From: Granulicella sp. 5B5
GTDB taxonomy: Bacteria > Acidobacteriota > Terriglobia > Terriglobales > Acidobacteriaceae
NCBI RefSeq assembly: GCF_014083945.1
Contig: NZ_CP046444.1
Location: 3,534,001 to 3,598,000, forward strand
Length of the DNA stretch: 64,000 bases
Direction: 5' to 3'
The notes under the pieces are model-generated. The model saw only the letters and a program-made list of their open reading frames with translations. It was not told where the DNA came from and searched no databases. Shown here one piece after another: positions 32,704-41,024 of the stretch (position 1 is the first letter of the stretch; every line of letters begins with the position of its first letter). The translations under genes and the position numbers were made by a program.

Positions 32704-34857
32704 TTAGTTACTCCCCATCGGCTTGGCATCCTTCTCCACCGCCGTCATCACAATTGACTTCGTCAGAAGCTCCGGCAGTACATCCGGGTTGCTTACCTTG
32801 CCCGGCGGATAGATTACATACGTCGGCACTCCGCTGCGTCCCACCTCAGCCAGCGCGGCTGTGATCTTCGGGTCATACTGCGTCCAGTCCGCCTTAAGCA
32901 GCACATAGTGCTTCTTGATTAGGTCCTTCTCCACGCCCGTCGACTGCAGCACAGCCTTCTCATTCACCTGGCAGCTCAAACACCACGCGGCTGTGAAATC
33001 AATAAACACCGGCCGCCCTGTCGCCCGCGCCGCCGCAAAGCTCTCCGGACTCCAAGGCTCCCACTTCAGTGTCTCCACCGTCGGCTTCCGCAGCGGCAGC
33101 GCAATGGCAAGCGCAATCAATACGATTGCCGTAATCGCACCCTTCCACTGTCCCGGCCACTTGCCCAGCGCCCAGCCGGCAATCGCCAGCACCAGGAAGC
33201 ACACCAGCAGCGCCACAGTCCGGTCCACGCCATCCTTGCCATACAGCTGCCCATACACCCATGTCAGCCATATCGCCGTGCCAAACAGCATCACCGACGT
33301 CGCCTGCTTCAGCGTCTCCATCCACGCACCCGGCTTGGGCAGCAGCTTCGTCCACTGCGGCTGGATCGTCAGCACCAAATACGGCAGCGCCAGCCCAATC
33401 GCCAGTGCCGTGAAGACGAGGAACGTCTGCCACGCCGGCTGAGCCAACGCAAAGCCAACAGCCGTGCCCATCAGCGGCCCCATGCACGGCGTTGCAACGA
33501 CGGTCGCCAGTACGCCGGTAAAGAAGCTCCCGGTCAGCCCCTGCTTCTGCGCCAGCCCACCGCCTGCGCTCGTCAGGCTCAACCCAAACTCAAACTGCCC
33601 AGCCAGCGACAAGCCCAGAAAGAACACCAGCGCCGCCAGCACTGCCACAAACCCCGGCGACTGCAGCTGGAACCCCCACCCCAGTTGTCGTCCACCGGCG
33701 CGCAGCACCAGCAGCACAGCCACCATCGCCCAGAAGCTCAGCACAATGCCGAGCGTATACATCAACCCATGCGCCCGCTGCCGCTCCTTCTCTTCGCCCG
33801 ACGAGTGCACCAGTGCTAGCCCCTTCAAAAACAGCACCGGGAACACGCACGGCATCAGGTTCAGCAGCAGCCCGCCCAGCAACGCCAGCAGCACCGCTGT
33901 TGCAATCGTCACATCCGTTGCCTGGCTGGAGTCGCTCTTCTTCGGCGCCACCGTCTGCACCGGCAGCACACCCTCCGTCACCGGCACCGTAAAGTCATAC
34001 GCCTCAGTCGAGCTCAGCTTCACCAGCGCATGCAGCGTCTTCGGCAGCGCCGTCGAGTCCGCCGCCCGGTCCAGCCGTATCGCCACCCCATCCGGCAGCG
34101 ACTCGATCCCCTGCATCGCCGCATTTGCAATCACATCCTGGTCATACGGATACAGCTCCGCATCCTGCTCCTTCGTCCCTGTCTTCAGCGTCACCAGGAT
34201 TTGCTTCGCATCCCCGACCGCCTTCACGCTCATCGTCGAGGGCAGCGGTTGCGGCAGGTTCTTGATCGCCGACCCCAGCGCGCCCACCAGCGGAGCCTCG
34301 GCCAGCGGCCCCGGAACCACCTCCACGTCGATCCCCAGGTGCGCCTTGCCCGGCAGACACACGCTCGAGCACACCAGCCAGCTCACCTGCGCATCCAGAT
34401 GCTGCTTGCCCGGCTTCATCCCCGGAGCCGCCGTCAACGTCAGCGGAAACGCCACCTGGTCCTCATACCCAAAGTCCATCAACGGTCCCAGCGGCAGCCG
34501 CGTCGGGGGAGGGAACTGCAGCGGCCCTGCCGTCAACCCCTCCGGCAGCGTCCATTTGATCGCCGGCGGCTCGCCCGAGTCTCCCGCATTGATCCAGTAC
34601 ACGTGCCAGTGCTCCTCCATCGTCAGCACCAGCCCCAGCTTCGTCTCGCCCCCCACCGCTACCTTCGGCATCCCCTGCGGATTCAGCCCTGTCAGCTCCG
34701 CCGTCAGGTGCTCCGCCTTCACCGGCCCCGGCCCGCCGTTGCCCACGGACACGATCTGCGCACGCGCGCCCGTCGCCAGCAACGCCCCCATGACCAATCC
34801 GGCCGCCAGTAGGCCCTTCAAGCGTCTTCCCGTCCCAGCACGACCCACGATTTCCAT
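32704..34857 (-). CDS. dsbD: DsbD-family thiol:disulfide interchange protein
   Basis: 717 residues from MEIVGRAG; upstream in-frame ATGs give no plausible extension. Signal peptide (LKGLLAAGLVMGALLATGARA), N-terminal immunoglobulin-like DsbD-alpha domain with a cysteine pair around VCSSVCLPGKAHL, then about eight membrane helices including NLMPCVFPVLFLKGLAL and ATPCMGPLMGTAVGFAL (the paired transmembrane cysteines), and a C-terminal thioredoxin domain with WCLSCQVNEKAVL. It moves electrons from cytoplasmic thioredoxin to periplasmic partners such as the redoxin downstream and perhaps TlpA at 53.9 kb. Confidence 0.93.
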   Translation of the reverse strand: MEIVGRAGTGRRLKGLLAAGLVMGALLATGARAQIVSVGNGGPGPVKAEHLTAELTGLNPQGMPKVAVGGETKLGLVLTMEEHWHVYWINAGDSGEPPAIKWTLPEGLTAGPLQFPPPTRLPLGPLMDFGYEDQVAFPLTLTAAPGMKPGKQHLDAQVSWLVCSSVCLPGKAHLGIDVEVVPGPLAEAPLVGALGSAIKNLPQPLPSTMSVKAVGDAKQILVTLKTGTKEQDAELYPYDQDVIANAAMQGIESLPDGVAIRLDRAADSTALPKTLHALVKLSSTEAYDFTVPVTEGVLPVQTVAPKKSDSSQATDVTIATAVLLALLGGLLLNLMPCVFPVLFLKGLALVHSSGEEKERQRAHGLMYTLGIVLSFWAMVAVLLVLRAGGRQLGWGFQLQSPGFVAVLAALVFFLGLSLAGQFEFGLSLTSAGGGLAQKQGLTGSFFTGVLATVVATPCMGPLMGTAVGFALAQPAWQTFLVFTALAIGLALPYLVLTIQPQWTKLLPKPGAWMETLKQATSVMLFGTAIWLTWVYGQLYGKDGVDRTVALLVCFLVLAIAGWALGKWPGQWKGAITAIVLIALAIALPLRKPTVETLKWEPWSPESFAAARATGRPVFIDFTAAWCLSCQVNEKAVLQSTGVEKDLIKKHYVLLKADWTQYDPKITAALAEVGRSGVPTYVIYPPGKVSNPDVLPELLTKSIVMTAVEKDAKPMGSN

Positions 34858-35118
34858 CCCTTCATTGTAGAGGTCTGTACGCTGGAACCGGCAAAGATGT
34901 CTCATCTCGACTCGTAGCGGTCTCTTTGTGTCCAGGTGGAGAGATCTGCAGCTCCTGCCGCAAACCTCCCTCGCTCTCCAAAACGCCTGCGGCGCGTCCA
35001 TTCGACAGTCACTATCCACATCCGGTTACACGCAACAGATTCATTTACAATCATCAGTAACGTCGAAGCCGACTTGAGGCAACCGATCTTGGGAGCAGTT
35101 TTGTACTTGCATCAGTTC

Positions 35119-36753
35119 ATGAAGCACCGCACCGTCGCCGCTCTTGCCTTGGCCTCCGCCACTCTGGGCCTCAGCGCCTGTGGCAACCAGTACCGTCCCG
35201 TCGTCAGCGCCATCAGCCCCGTCGGCCCGGCCAGCCAACCCACCAAGTATGCGGTCGCGGTCTCGAACCCCACCAGCACGGTGGACCAGATCACCGGATA
35301 CAGCATCGCAGCCAATGTGATAACGGTCTACGTCAAGACGTCCAACCCGTTTACCGCAGGGCAGGTCGTTACGCTCTCTGGATTGCCCACCAGCACCTTT
35401 CTGAATGGGCAAAACCTCACGGTTCTTTCGACAGGTCTTTCGACGACCCAGTTCGAAGCCAGCTTCACGTACGTGAACACTGCCGCAACGGAGACGGGAT
35501 TTGCCGCGCTGTCTGGATCGCTGCCTGGCCTCGTCACCTTCGTCGACTTCTCCGGCGACACTGTCGTTGATACCCCCAACATCCTCGCCAACCCCAGCTA
35601 CTTCGCTCTGAACAACACTGGCACCGAGGCTTTCGCCATCAACACGGACGGGTCGCTCAACGACTTCGCCACCAGCAATCCCGCCTCGCTGCTCACCAGC
35701 AACGTCGTGGCGACAACGCTCACCGCGAACTCGGCGCCGGTCAGCATCTCGGCCATTACACCGGCCAACGGCACGGCCTCCATCTTTATCCCGCAGACCA
35801 ATAGCTCCTCCGTCGCGGTTCTCAGCGTCGCGAGCACTTCGCTGCTGCAGACTCTCTCTGTTGGCGCGAACCCGGTCTACGTCGTCGGCGCGGACGGCAC
35901 CCCGCGCGTCTACGCCATCAGCCAGGGCACCAGCGGCAACGGGCAGGTTGCGGCTATCGAGGCCACCTCGTCCTCCTCGCTCGGCATCTCCACCACCATT
36001 CCCGTCGGCGCCACGCCCGTCTACGGCGTCATGACCGCCGACACCCGCCGCGCCTTCATTCTCAACAAGGGCAGCAACACCGTCTCGGTGATCAACGTCG
36101 TCAACAACGCGCTTGACTCCACGACGCCCACCATCAATCTGGGCGCCGCCGCCAGCAACGGTGCCGTTGCGGCCCCCGACCCTGTCTGGGCCGACCTTTC
36201 GCCCACGACCAATCAGCTCGTCGTGCTCAATCAGGGCGATGGCACACACGCCGGCACCCTCAGCATCATCGACATCCCGCTCTGCACGGCCAGCACCCAG
36301 ACCGCCAACCCACAGTGCAACGCCAACAACCCTGTCGATGGCAACACCTTCGGCACAATTACTAACACCGTCAACGTCGGCATCAATCCGCAGATGGTCT
36401 CGGTCCTGCGCGACGGCACCGCCGCCTACGTTGCCAACCAGCTTGACTCCACCGGCACCTGCGCCGCGGGCGAAGGCTCGGTTTCGGTCGTCAGCCTTAT
36501 CTCCGGCACGGTCACGGCCACTATCTGCGCCACCTCATCCAGCGCAGCCACAATCGGCGACAACACCAGCCCCTCGCTGGTCTATGGCCACCCCTCCACC
36601 ATCTCGGCCACGACGGGTGATCCCACCGGCAAGGTCTACGTCACCTCGCCCGACAACCAGTACATGACCATCATCTACACCGACTCCAACACCGTGCAGG
36701 GCCACATCAACCTGCAGGGCCTCGGAGTCCGCGTCCTGACAACGTTGCCATAG
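35119..36753 (+). CDS. Lipoprotein with YVTN-type beta-propeller
   Basis: 544 residues from MKHRTVAA. The signal peptide ends in the lipobox LSAC (Cys21), so it is lipid-anchored, probably outer membrane. Residues about 110-540 show repeated blades with phrases such as LSVGANPVYVVG, IPVGATPVYGVM, FILNKGSNTVSVINVV and AYVANQLDST, a 7-bladed YVTN/NHL-type propeller. A 75-residue module (about 55-130; NPFTAGQVVTLSGLPTSTFLNGQNL) is inserted between the lipoprotein neck and the first blade. Function unknown; likely binding or adhesion. Terminator at 36783. Confidence 0.85.
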   Translation: MKHRTVAALALASATLGLSACGNQYRPVVSAISPVGPASQPTKYAVAVSNPTSTVDQITGYSIAANVITVYVKTSNPFTAGQVVTLSGLPTSTFLNGQNLTVLSTGLSTTQFEASFTYVNTAATETGFAALSGSLPGLVTFVDFSGDTVVDTPNILANPSYFALNNTGTEAFAINTDGSLNDFATSNPASLLTSNVVATTLTANSAPVSISAITPANGTASIFIPQTNSSSVAVLSVASTSLLQTLSVGANPVYVVGADGTPRVYAISQGTSGNGQVAAIEATSSSSLGISTTIPVGATPVYGVMTADTRRAFILNKGSNTVSVINVVNNALDSTTPTINLGAAASNGAVAAPDPVWADLSPTTNQLVVLNQGDGTHAGTLSIIDIPLCTASTQTANPQCNANNPVDGNTFGTITNTVNVGINPQMVSVLRDGTAAYVANQLDSTGTCAAGEGSVSVVSLISGTVTATICATSSSAATIGDNTSPSLVYGHPSTISATTGDPTGKVYVTSPDNQYMTIIYTDSNTVQGHINLQGLGVRVLTTLP

Positions 36754-36782
36754 CCTCAAGTTTCAAAGACCAGCGAATCACC

Positions 36783-36812
36783 CAGAGGCAGACGCTATAA
36801 CGTCTGCCTCTG
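36783..36812 (+). terminator. Strong rho-independent terminator
   Basis: Perfect 12-bp stem CAGAGGCAGACG / CGTCTGCCTCTG with a CTATAA loop followed by TTCTTT; ends the propeller lipoprotein transcript. Confidence 0.85.
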
Positions 36813-36900
36813 TTCTTTGCCCTCAGCGTTGACGCTTATCGGCTCGACTATCGCTGCCGTATCGCAACAACACGAAGGCCGCCAGCTAAGGCGGCCCCTG

Positions 36901-36936
36901 CATTCACTACTCTTTACTCCTCTACTCCTCCACCTT
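36901..36936. repeat. Heptad pyrimidine repeat tract (copy 3, degenerate)
   Basis: CACTACT CTTTACT CCTCTAC TCCTCCA, ending at the anti-sigma stop codon. Less regular than the other copies but the same pyrimidine 7-base rhythm. It is at the 3' end of the minus-strand gene, unlike copies 1, 4 and 5 at 5' ends. Confidence 0.6.
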
Positions 36937-37796
36937 TAGTTCCCCATCAGCACAATCGGCAGCGTCGGTGCATCGGAACCGCCCGCACGCTCCACCGTCA
37001 CGCCAACTGCGGCGACGTCCACATCCTTCGGCAGGGAAGCGGTCAGCTTGGTCGCGCACCCCTGGCTATCCGGATTGAACGTGCCGGCCGGGATAGGCTT
37101 TGCGCCCTTGCCCGACGGGATCAGCCACAGCTCATAGGTCTTGCCTGGCTCCAGCTGCGTCAGGTGGTTGGCTACAAACACCATCGAGCCCTTGCTGCCC
37201 AGGTAGGACACATGCCCCTCCGGCAGCGCCGGCGTGCTCGACGGCAGCGTCAGCGCCACCTGCTTGGCCTTGGAGCTCGTCAGCGTCTCCAGCACCAGGC
37301 TCGCGTTGCTGGCCTCGGCTGATACCTCCGTCAACTCCGAGCGGCTGGCCGCCAGGTCGTTCTTGAATCCCTGCGTCTGCTGATACTGCAACCCTGCGAC
37401 CCCGATAGCCGCCGCGGCCACAGCCCATCCTGCCCAGCCGGCTACGCCCATCCTGCGCTTCACCAGCGGAGCCTCGCCAAAGCTCAACACGTTGTTCAGC
37501 CGCTCCGGCGCCTCGCCCGGCCGCTCGATCTCGGCGGGTTCCGCGGCCATCTTCGGCGCCAGGCGCTTCTCCTTGGCGATGCTGCGCATCAGCCGCTCGC
37601 GTGCCGCAGCCGGAGGCACCTGCACATCGGCCGTCATGGCATAGCTCGCCATATCGCCCTGCACCCATGCCAGCTGCTTGCGGCAGTCCTCGCACGACAG
37701 CAGATGGTCGTGGGCCGTGGTCATCTCCTCATCGGGCAATAGCTGGAGAGCGAAGAGGAGCAAATCGTCTTGCGAAATGTGGTTCGCCGTGCTCAT
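36936..37796 (-). CDS. Anti-sigma factor, RskA-like with zinc-finger N-terminus
   Basis: 286 residues. The N-terminal anti-sigma domain has the zinc motif HDHLLSCEDCRKQL (HxxxCxxC, about 26-39). A transmembrane helix sits near 123-141 (GWAGWAVAAAAIGVAGL). The extracytoplasmic C-terminal RskA domain has SSKAKQVALTLPSS, GHVSYLGSKGSMVFVANHL, LEPGKTYELWLIPSGKGAKPIPAGTF. It holds the partner sigma factor inactive until a periplasmic signal triggers release. It overlaps the sigma gene by 4 bases, confirming the pair. Confidence 0.92.
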   Translation of the reverse strand: MSTANHISQDDLLLFALQLLPDEEMTTAHDHLLSCEDCRKQLAWVQGDMASYAMTADVQVPPAAARERLMRSIAKEKRLAPKMAAEPAEIERPGEAPERLNNVLSFGEAPLVKRRMGVAGWAGWAVAAAAIGVAGLQYQQTQGFKNDLAASRSELTEVSAEASNASLVLETLTSSKAKQVALTLPSSTPALPEGHVSYLGSKGSMVFVANHLTQLEPGKTYELWLIPSGKGAKPIPAGTFNPDSQGCATKLTASLPKDVDVAAVGVTVERAGGSDAPTLPIVLMGN

Positions 37797-38371
37797 GCCT
37801 GGAAAGCCTTTCTCACCGTAATCAGGGCACTGCGGATGCGTGTCTTCACAGTGCCTAACGGATCTCCCGTCATCTCGGCGATTTCGGCGTGCGTCAATCC
37901 ATCGAAAAACGCCATCTCCAGCATCTTCCGCTGTTCCGGTGGAAGCGTCACCACCGCTGCCCGGGCCCGCTCCATCAAGAGGTTGCGCTCTGACTCTTCT
38001 GCAAGGTTGAAGGTAGACGCCAGCGCCACCTCCTCGATCTCTTCGCTCGGCCTCTTCCGCCGCAGCATGTCGATCGCACGGTTCCGCGCCACTACCGCCA
38101 GCCAGCCACCAAGACTACCCTTGGTCGCTATAAAGCCGCTGGGGGTGCGCCATACCTGCATAAAGATCTCCCGCATCACGTCCTCTGCCGCTGCGGTATC
38201 TCGCAACACACGCAGTGCGACGGAATAGACAATCTTGGAGTAACGGTCATAGAGCAGGGCCATCGCCTGCTCTTCGCCGCTCTGGATCTTCGCGAGCAGC
38301 GATGCGTCTTCATCCGACGTTGTCGCTGGCATAGCTTCGACCCCATCCAACTCTTCACTCATAGAACGCAC
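37793..38371 (-). CDS. ECF-family RNA polymerase sigma factor (SigK-like)
   Basis: 192 residues. Region 2 is at about 32-100 (ALLYDRYSKIVYSVALRVLRD, EIFMQVWR, VARNRAIDMLRRKR) and region 4 at about 130-188 (LPPEQRKMLEMAFFDGLTHAEIAEMTGDPLGTVKTRIRSAL). Members of this group are released by RskA-type anti-sigmas, matching the downstream partner. The regulon is unknown. The divergent 261-base region toward tlyA probably carries its autoregulated promoter, but I cannot pick out the -35/-10 pair. Confidence 0.93.
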   Translation of the reverse strand: MRSMSEELDGVEAMPATTSDEDASLLAKIQSGEEQAMALLYDRYSKIVYSVALRVLRDTAAAEDVMREIFMQVWRTPSGFIATKGSLGGWLAVVARNRAIDMLRRKRPSEEIEEVALASTFNLAEESERNLLMERARAAVVTLPPEQRKMLEMAFFDGLTHAEIAEMTGDPLGTVKTRIRSALITVRKAFQA

Positions 38372-38632
38372 CCACAGAAGCTTCGGATTTGCATGACCCC
38401 GCCGAACAGCTCATTTCACCGCACTGCGGACATCTCCGCGGCGGTTACTTCGCATCGCGTGGGCCGCAGCCGTTTGTGCTTGTGTCAACTGGCCTCGCCC
38501 AGTGTACGCCATCCATCGGCACACGTTGCATCCTGTAAACATGCGTCGTTCTCTCTTCGCGCGCCGCGTTCCACAACGGTGCAGCCAGCTCTCCGCTATC
38601 CTCAACCGAGCGGCATAATCTGCCTGTCTCCT

Positions 38633-39388
38633 ATGAAGAACCGTCTCGATAAGCTCCTCGTCGACCGCGCACTCGTCACCAGCCGCGAGCGCGCCCAGGC
38701 CCTCATCCTCGCCGGCCGCGTCCTTGTCGACGAGCAAAAAGTCGACAAGCCCGGCGTCTCCGTCTCCACCGAAGCTGCTCTCCGCATCCTCGGCGACGAC
38801 CTCCGCTACGTCAGCCGCGGCGGCCTCAAGCTCGAGCACGCCCTCAAGCAATTCGGCATCTCCGTCGAAGGCCTCGCCTGCGCCGACATCGGCGCCTCCA
38901 CCGGCGGTTTCACCGACTGCATGCTCCAGCACGGCGCCGCCTCAGTCCTTGCCGTCGACACTGGCTACGGACAGATCGCCCACGCCCTCCGCACCGACCC
39001 ACGCGTCACGCTCCTCGAACGCACCAACGCCCGCTTGCTTACTCCCGGCCAGCTTCTCCCGCTATCGCCACAGCCCGTCACATTCTTCGCCATGGACGTC
39101 AGCTTCATCTCCGCGACCCTCGTCCTTCCCGCCGTCCTCAGCGCTCTCGTCCCGCCCGGTGATACTTGGCGCGGCGAAGCCGCCCTCCTCGTCAAGCCGC
39201 AGTTTGAAGCTGGCCGCGAGCACGTCGGCAAAGGCGGCATCGTGCGCGACCCCGCCGCCCATCAGCTCGCCATCAATCGCATCAAGACCGCCGTCACCGA
39301 CCTCAACGGCCTCGCACTCGCTCTCATCGACTCCCCCATCCGTGGCACCGAAGGCAACAAAGAGTTCCTCCTCCACGCAAAGTTTTAG
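38633..39388 (+). CDS. TlyA-family rRNA (cytidine-2'-O)-methyltransferase
   Basis: 251 residues from the ATG at 38633 (MKNRLDKLLVDRAL); the frame is open upstream but unlike the family. An S4 RNA-binding domain covers about 3-60, then the Rossmann-like FtsJ domain: ADIGASTGGFTDCMLQHGAASVLAVDTGYGQ, MDVSFISATLVLPA, LVKPQFEAGREHVGKGGIV. TlyA 2'-O-methylates 16S and 23S rRNA cytidines; the membrane/hemolysin label is historical. nadK follows in the same direction, across a heptad tract, as in many bacteria where tlyA and nadK are linked. Confidence 0.92.
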   Translation: MKNRLDKLLVDRALVTSRERAQALILAGRVLVDEQKVDKPGVSVSTEAALRILGDDLRYVSRGGLKLEHALKQFGISVEGLACADIGASTGGFTDCMLQHGAASVLAVDTGYGQIAHALRTDPRVTLLERTNARLLTPGQLLPLSPQPVTFFAMDVSFISATLVLPAVLSALVPPGDTWRGEAALLVKPQFEAGREHVGKGGIVRDPAAHQLAINRIKTAVTDLNGLALALIDSPIRGTEGNKEFLLHAKF

Positions 39389-39402
39389 CGTCCTTCGTTG
39401 TT

Positions 39403-39439
39403 TCTCTATCCTCTATCCTCTATCCTCTACTCACTGTCC
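39403..39439 (+). repeat. Heptad pyrimidine repeat tract (copy 4)
   Basis: TCTATCC TCTATCC TCTATCC TCTACTC ACTGTCC, ending 2 bases before the nadK ATG. The most regular of the five tracts, and it occupies the position where nadK would need a Shine-Dalgarno; none is seen. Confidence 0.82.
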
Positions 39440-39441
39440 TT

Positions 39442-40302
39442 ATGCGCCTCGCTGCCATCATCTCCAAACCGCAGAAGCCCGAGATGGAGACCATCCTCCC
39501 CGAGCTCACCCGTTGGTTGCTGGCCCACAACTACGACACCATCCTCGACCCCGAATCCGCCGAGTACCTGCACACGCCGCACCTCGGCGTAGCGCGCACC
39601 GAGCTCCCGCGCCACAAGCCCAGCCTCGTCATCTCCCTCGGTGGCGACGGCACGCTGCTCTCCGCCGCCCGCGCCTTCGCTGAAACCGAAACCCCCATCC
39701 TCGGAGTCAACCTCGGTTCTCTCGGCTTCCTCACCGAAGTCCCGCTCGCCGACCTCTACACCACGCTCGACTGCTGGAGCTGCGGCACCGCGATCATCGA
39801 CACCCGCAGCCTCATGCACGCCGGCCTCTTCCGCAACGGCCAGCTCTTCCGTGAGTGGGAGGCCCTCAACGACGTCGTCGTCAGCAAAGGCGCCATCGCC
39901 CGCATGGGCGAGTTCGCCATCGAACTCGACGGCCAGTTCGTCGCCCGCTTCCGCGCCGATGGCGTCATCGTCTCCACCCCCACCGGTTCCACGGCCTACA
40001 CCCTTGCCGCCAACGGCCCCATCCTCATGCCGCAGGTCGACGCCATGGTCCTCACCGCCATCTGTCCGCACCTGCTCACCATCCGCCCCATCGTCTTCCC
40101 CGGCGACTCCGAGATCGCCGTCACCGTCGACGTCGTCCCCCACGAGAGCTACCTCACCATCGACGGTCAGGAAGCCGTGGAGCTCGACCTCGGCGACCGA
40201 ATCCAGTGTCGCAAATCCACCCGCAAGGTCCACCTCCTCCGGCTGCATCCCAACGGCCTCTTCAGCGTCCTCCGCAGCAAGCTCAGCTGGGGCGAACGCT
40301 AA
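39442..40302 (+). CDS. nadK: NAD kinase
   Basis: 286 residues. Signature motifs: VISLGGDGTLLSAAR (GGDGT, about 68-72), GVNLGSLGFLTEV, LNDVVVSKGAIARM, and the SAM-like TPTGSTAYTLAANGPILMP. It phosphorylates NAD to NADP using ATP. No ribosome-binding site is evident; the five bases before the ATG belong to the heptad repeat, so translation may depend on tlyA or be leaderless-like. Confidence 0.95.
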   Translation: MRLAAIISKPQKPEMETILPELTRWLLAHNYDTILDPESAEYLHTPHLGVARTELPRHKPSLVISLGGDGTLLSAARAFAETETPILGVNLGSLGFLTEVPLADLYTTLDCWSCGTAIIDTRSLMHAGLFRNGQLFREWEALNDVVVSKGAIARMGEFAIELDGQFVARFRADGVIVSTPTGSTAYTLAANGPILMPQVDAMVLTAICPHLLTIRPIVFPGDSEIAVTVDVVPHESYLTIDGQEAVELDLGDRIQCRKSTRKVHLLRLHPNGLFSVLRSKLSWGER

Positions 40303-40349
40303 GTCACGTTCTGGCTGGTTGACGCCGTGCTACCGTTGAAGGCAACAAA

Positions 40350-41024
40350 ATGTCCCACCACCTCAAAATGTGTACTGTCCTGTTGTTTGTCACTTCTGTC
40401 GCTGCGACGGCGCAGCAGTCTCCTGTCGTCGTCCAACCCGGCGCGCCCGGCCAGCCCAGCAAGGTCCTGCCGTCTGACACCCACGCCACCGTCCCGCCCG
40501 TCGCACAGGCTGACATCGACTTCATGCAGGGCATGATCATGCACCACACACAGGCCGTCGTCATGACCGCCCTCATCGCCTCGCACACCACCAACCCCGG
40601 CGTCCGCCGCCTCGGCGCGAAGATCAGCTCCTCCCAGTCCGACGAGATCCGCTTCATGCAGCGCTGGCTCGTCGCCCGCGGCCAGTCCACTTCCATGCCT
40701 ATGCCCGGTATGCCCGACATGGCAATGTCCGGCGACGATGTGGCACCCATGCCCGGCATGTTGACGCCCAGGCAGATGGCCGCTCTCCGCGCAGCCCACG
40801 GCGCGCAGTTCGATCGCCTCTTTCTTACCGGCATGATCCAGCACCACGGCGGTGCGCTCTCCATGGTGAGCGACCTCTTCAACTCCGCTGGCGCCGGTCA
40901 GGACGCCGACCTCTTCAACTTCGCCACCGACGCCGACAACACCCAGCGCGCCGAGATCCGCATCATGCAGAATATGCTCGCCAAAGAATTCCCAGCTCAA
41001 GAATCCTCCAAGGAGACCCGATGA
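40350..41024 (+). CDS. Exported DUF305 (ferritin-like four-helix) protein
   Basis: 224 residues. Signal peptide at about 1-22 (LFVTSVAATAQQ). Two DUF305 helix-pair motifs: DFMQGMIMHHTQAVVMTALIASH (about 54-76) and FDRLFLTGMIQHHGGALSMVSDL, each with the MIxHHxxA histidine pair, plus a Met-rich insert (MPMPGMPDMAMSG, MPGM) that suggests copper binding. Other DUF305 proteins have been linked to metal handling; for this one it is inference. Translationally coupled to the next gene (4-base overlap), so they probably act together in the periplasm. Confidence 0.88.
   Translation: MSHHLKMCTVLLFVTSVAATAQQSPVVVQPGAPGQPSKVLPSDTHATVPPVAQADIDFMQGMIMHHTQAVVMTALIASHTTNPGVRRLGAKISSSQSDEIRFMQRWLVARGQSTSMPMPGMPDMAMSGDDVAPMPGMLTPRQMAALRAAHGAQFDRLFLTGMIQHHGGALSMVSDLFNSAGAGQDADLFNFATDADNTQRAEIRIMQNMLAKEFPAQESSKETR

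Noticed and set aside
33464-34870. 468-residue + strand frame inside dsbD
   Set aside because: Low-complexity Ser/Pro/Ala-rich shadow; dsbD has full membrane and thioredoxin motifs on the other strand.
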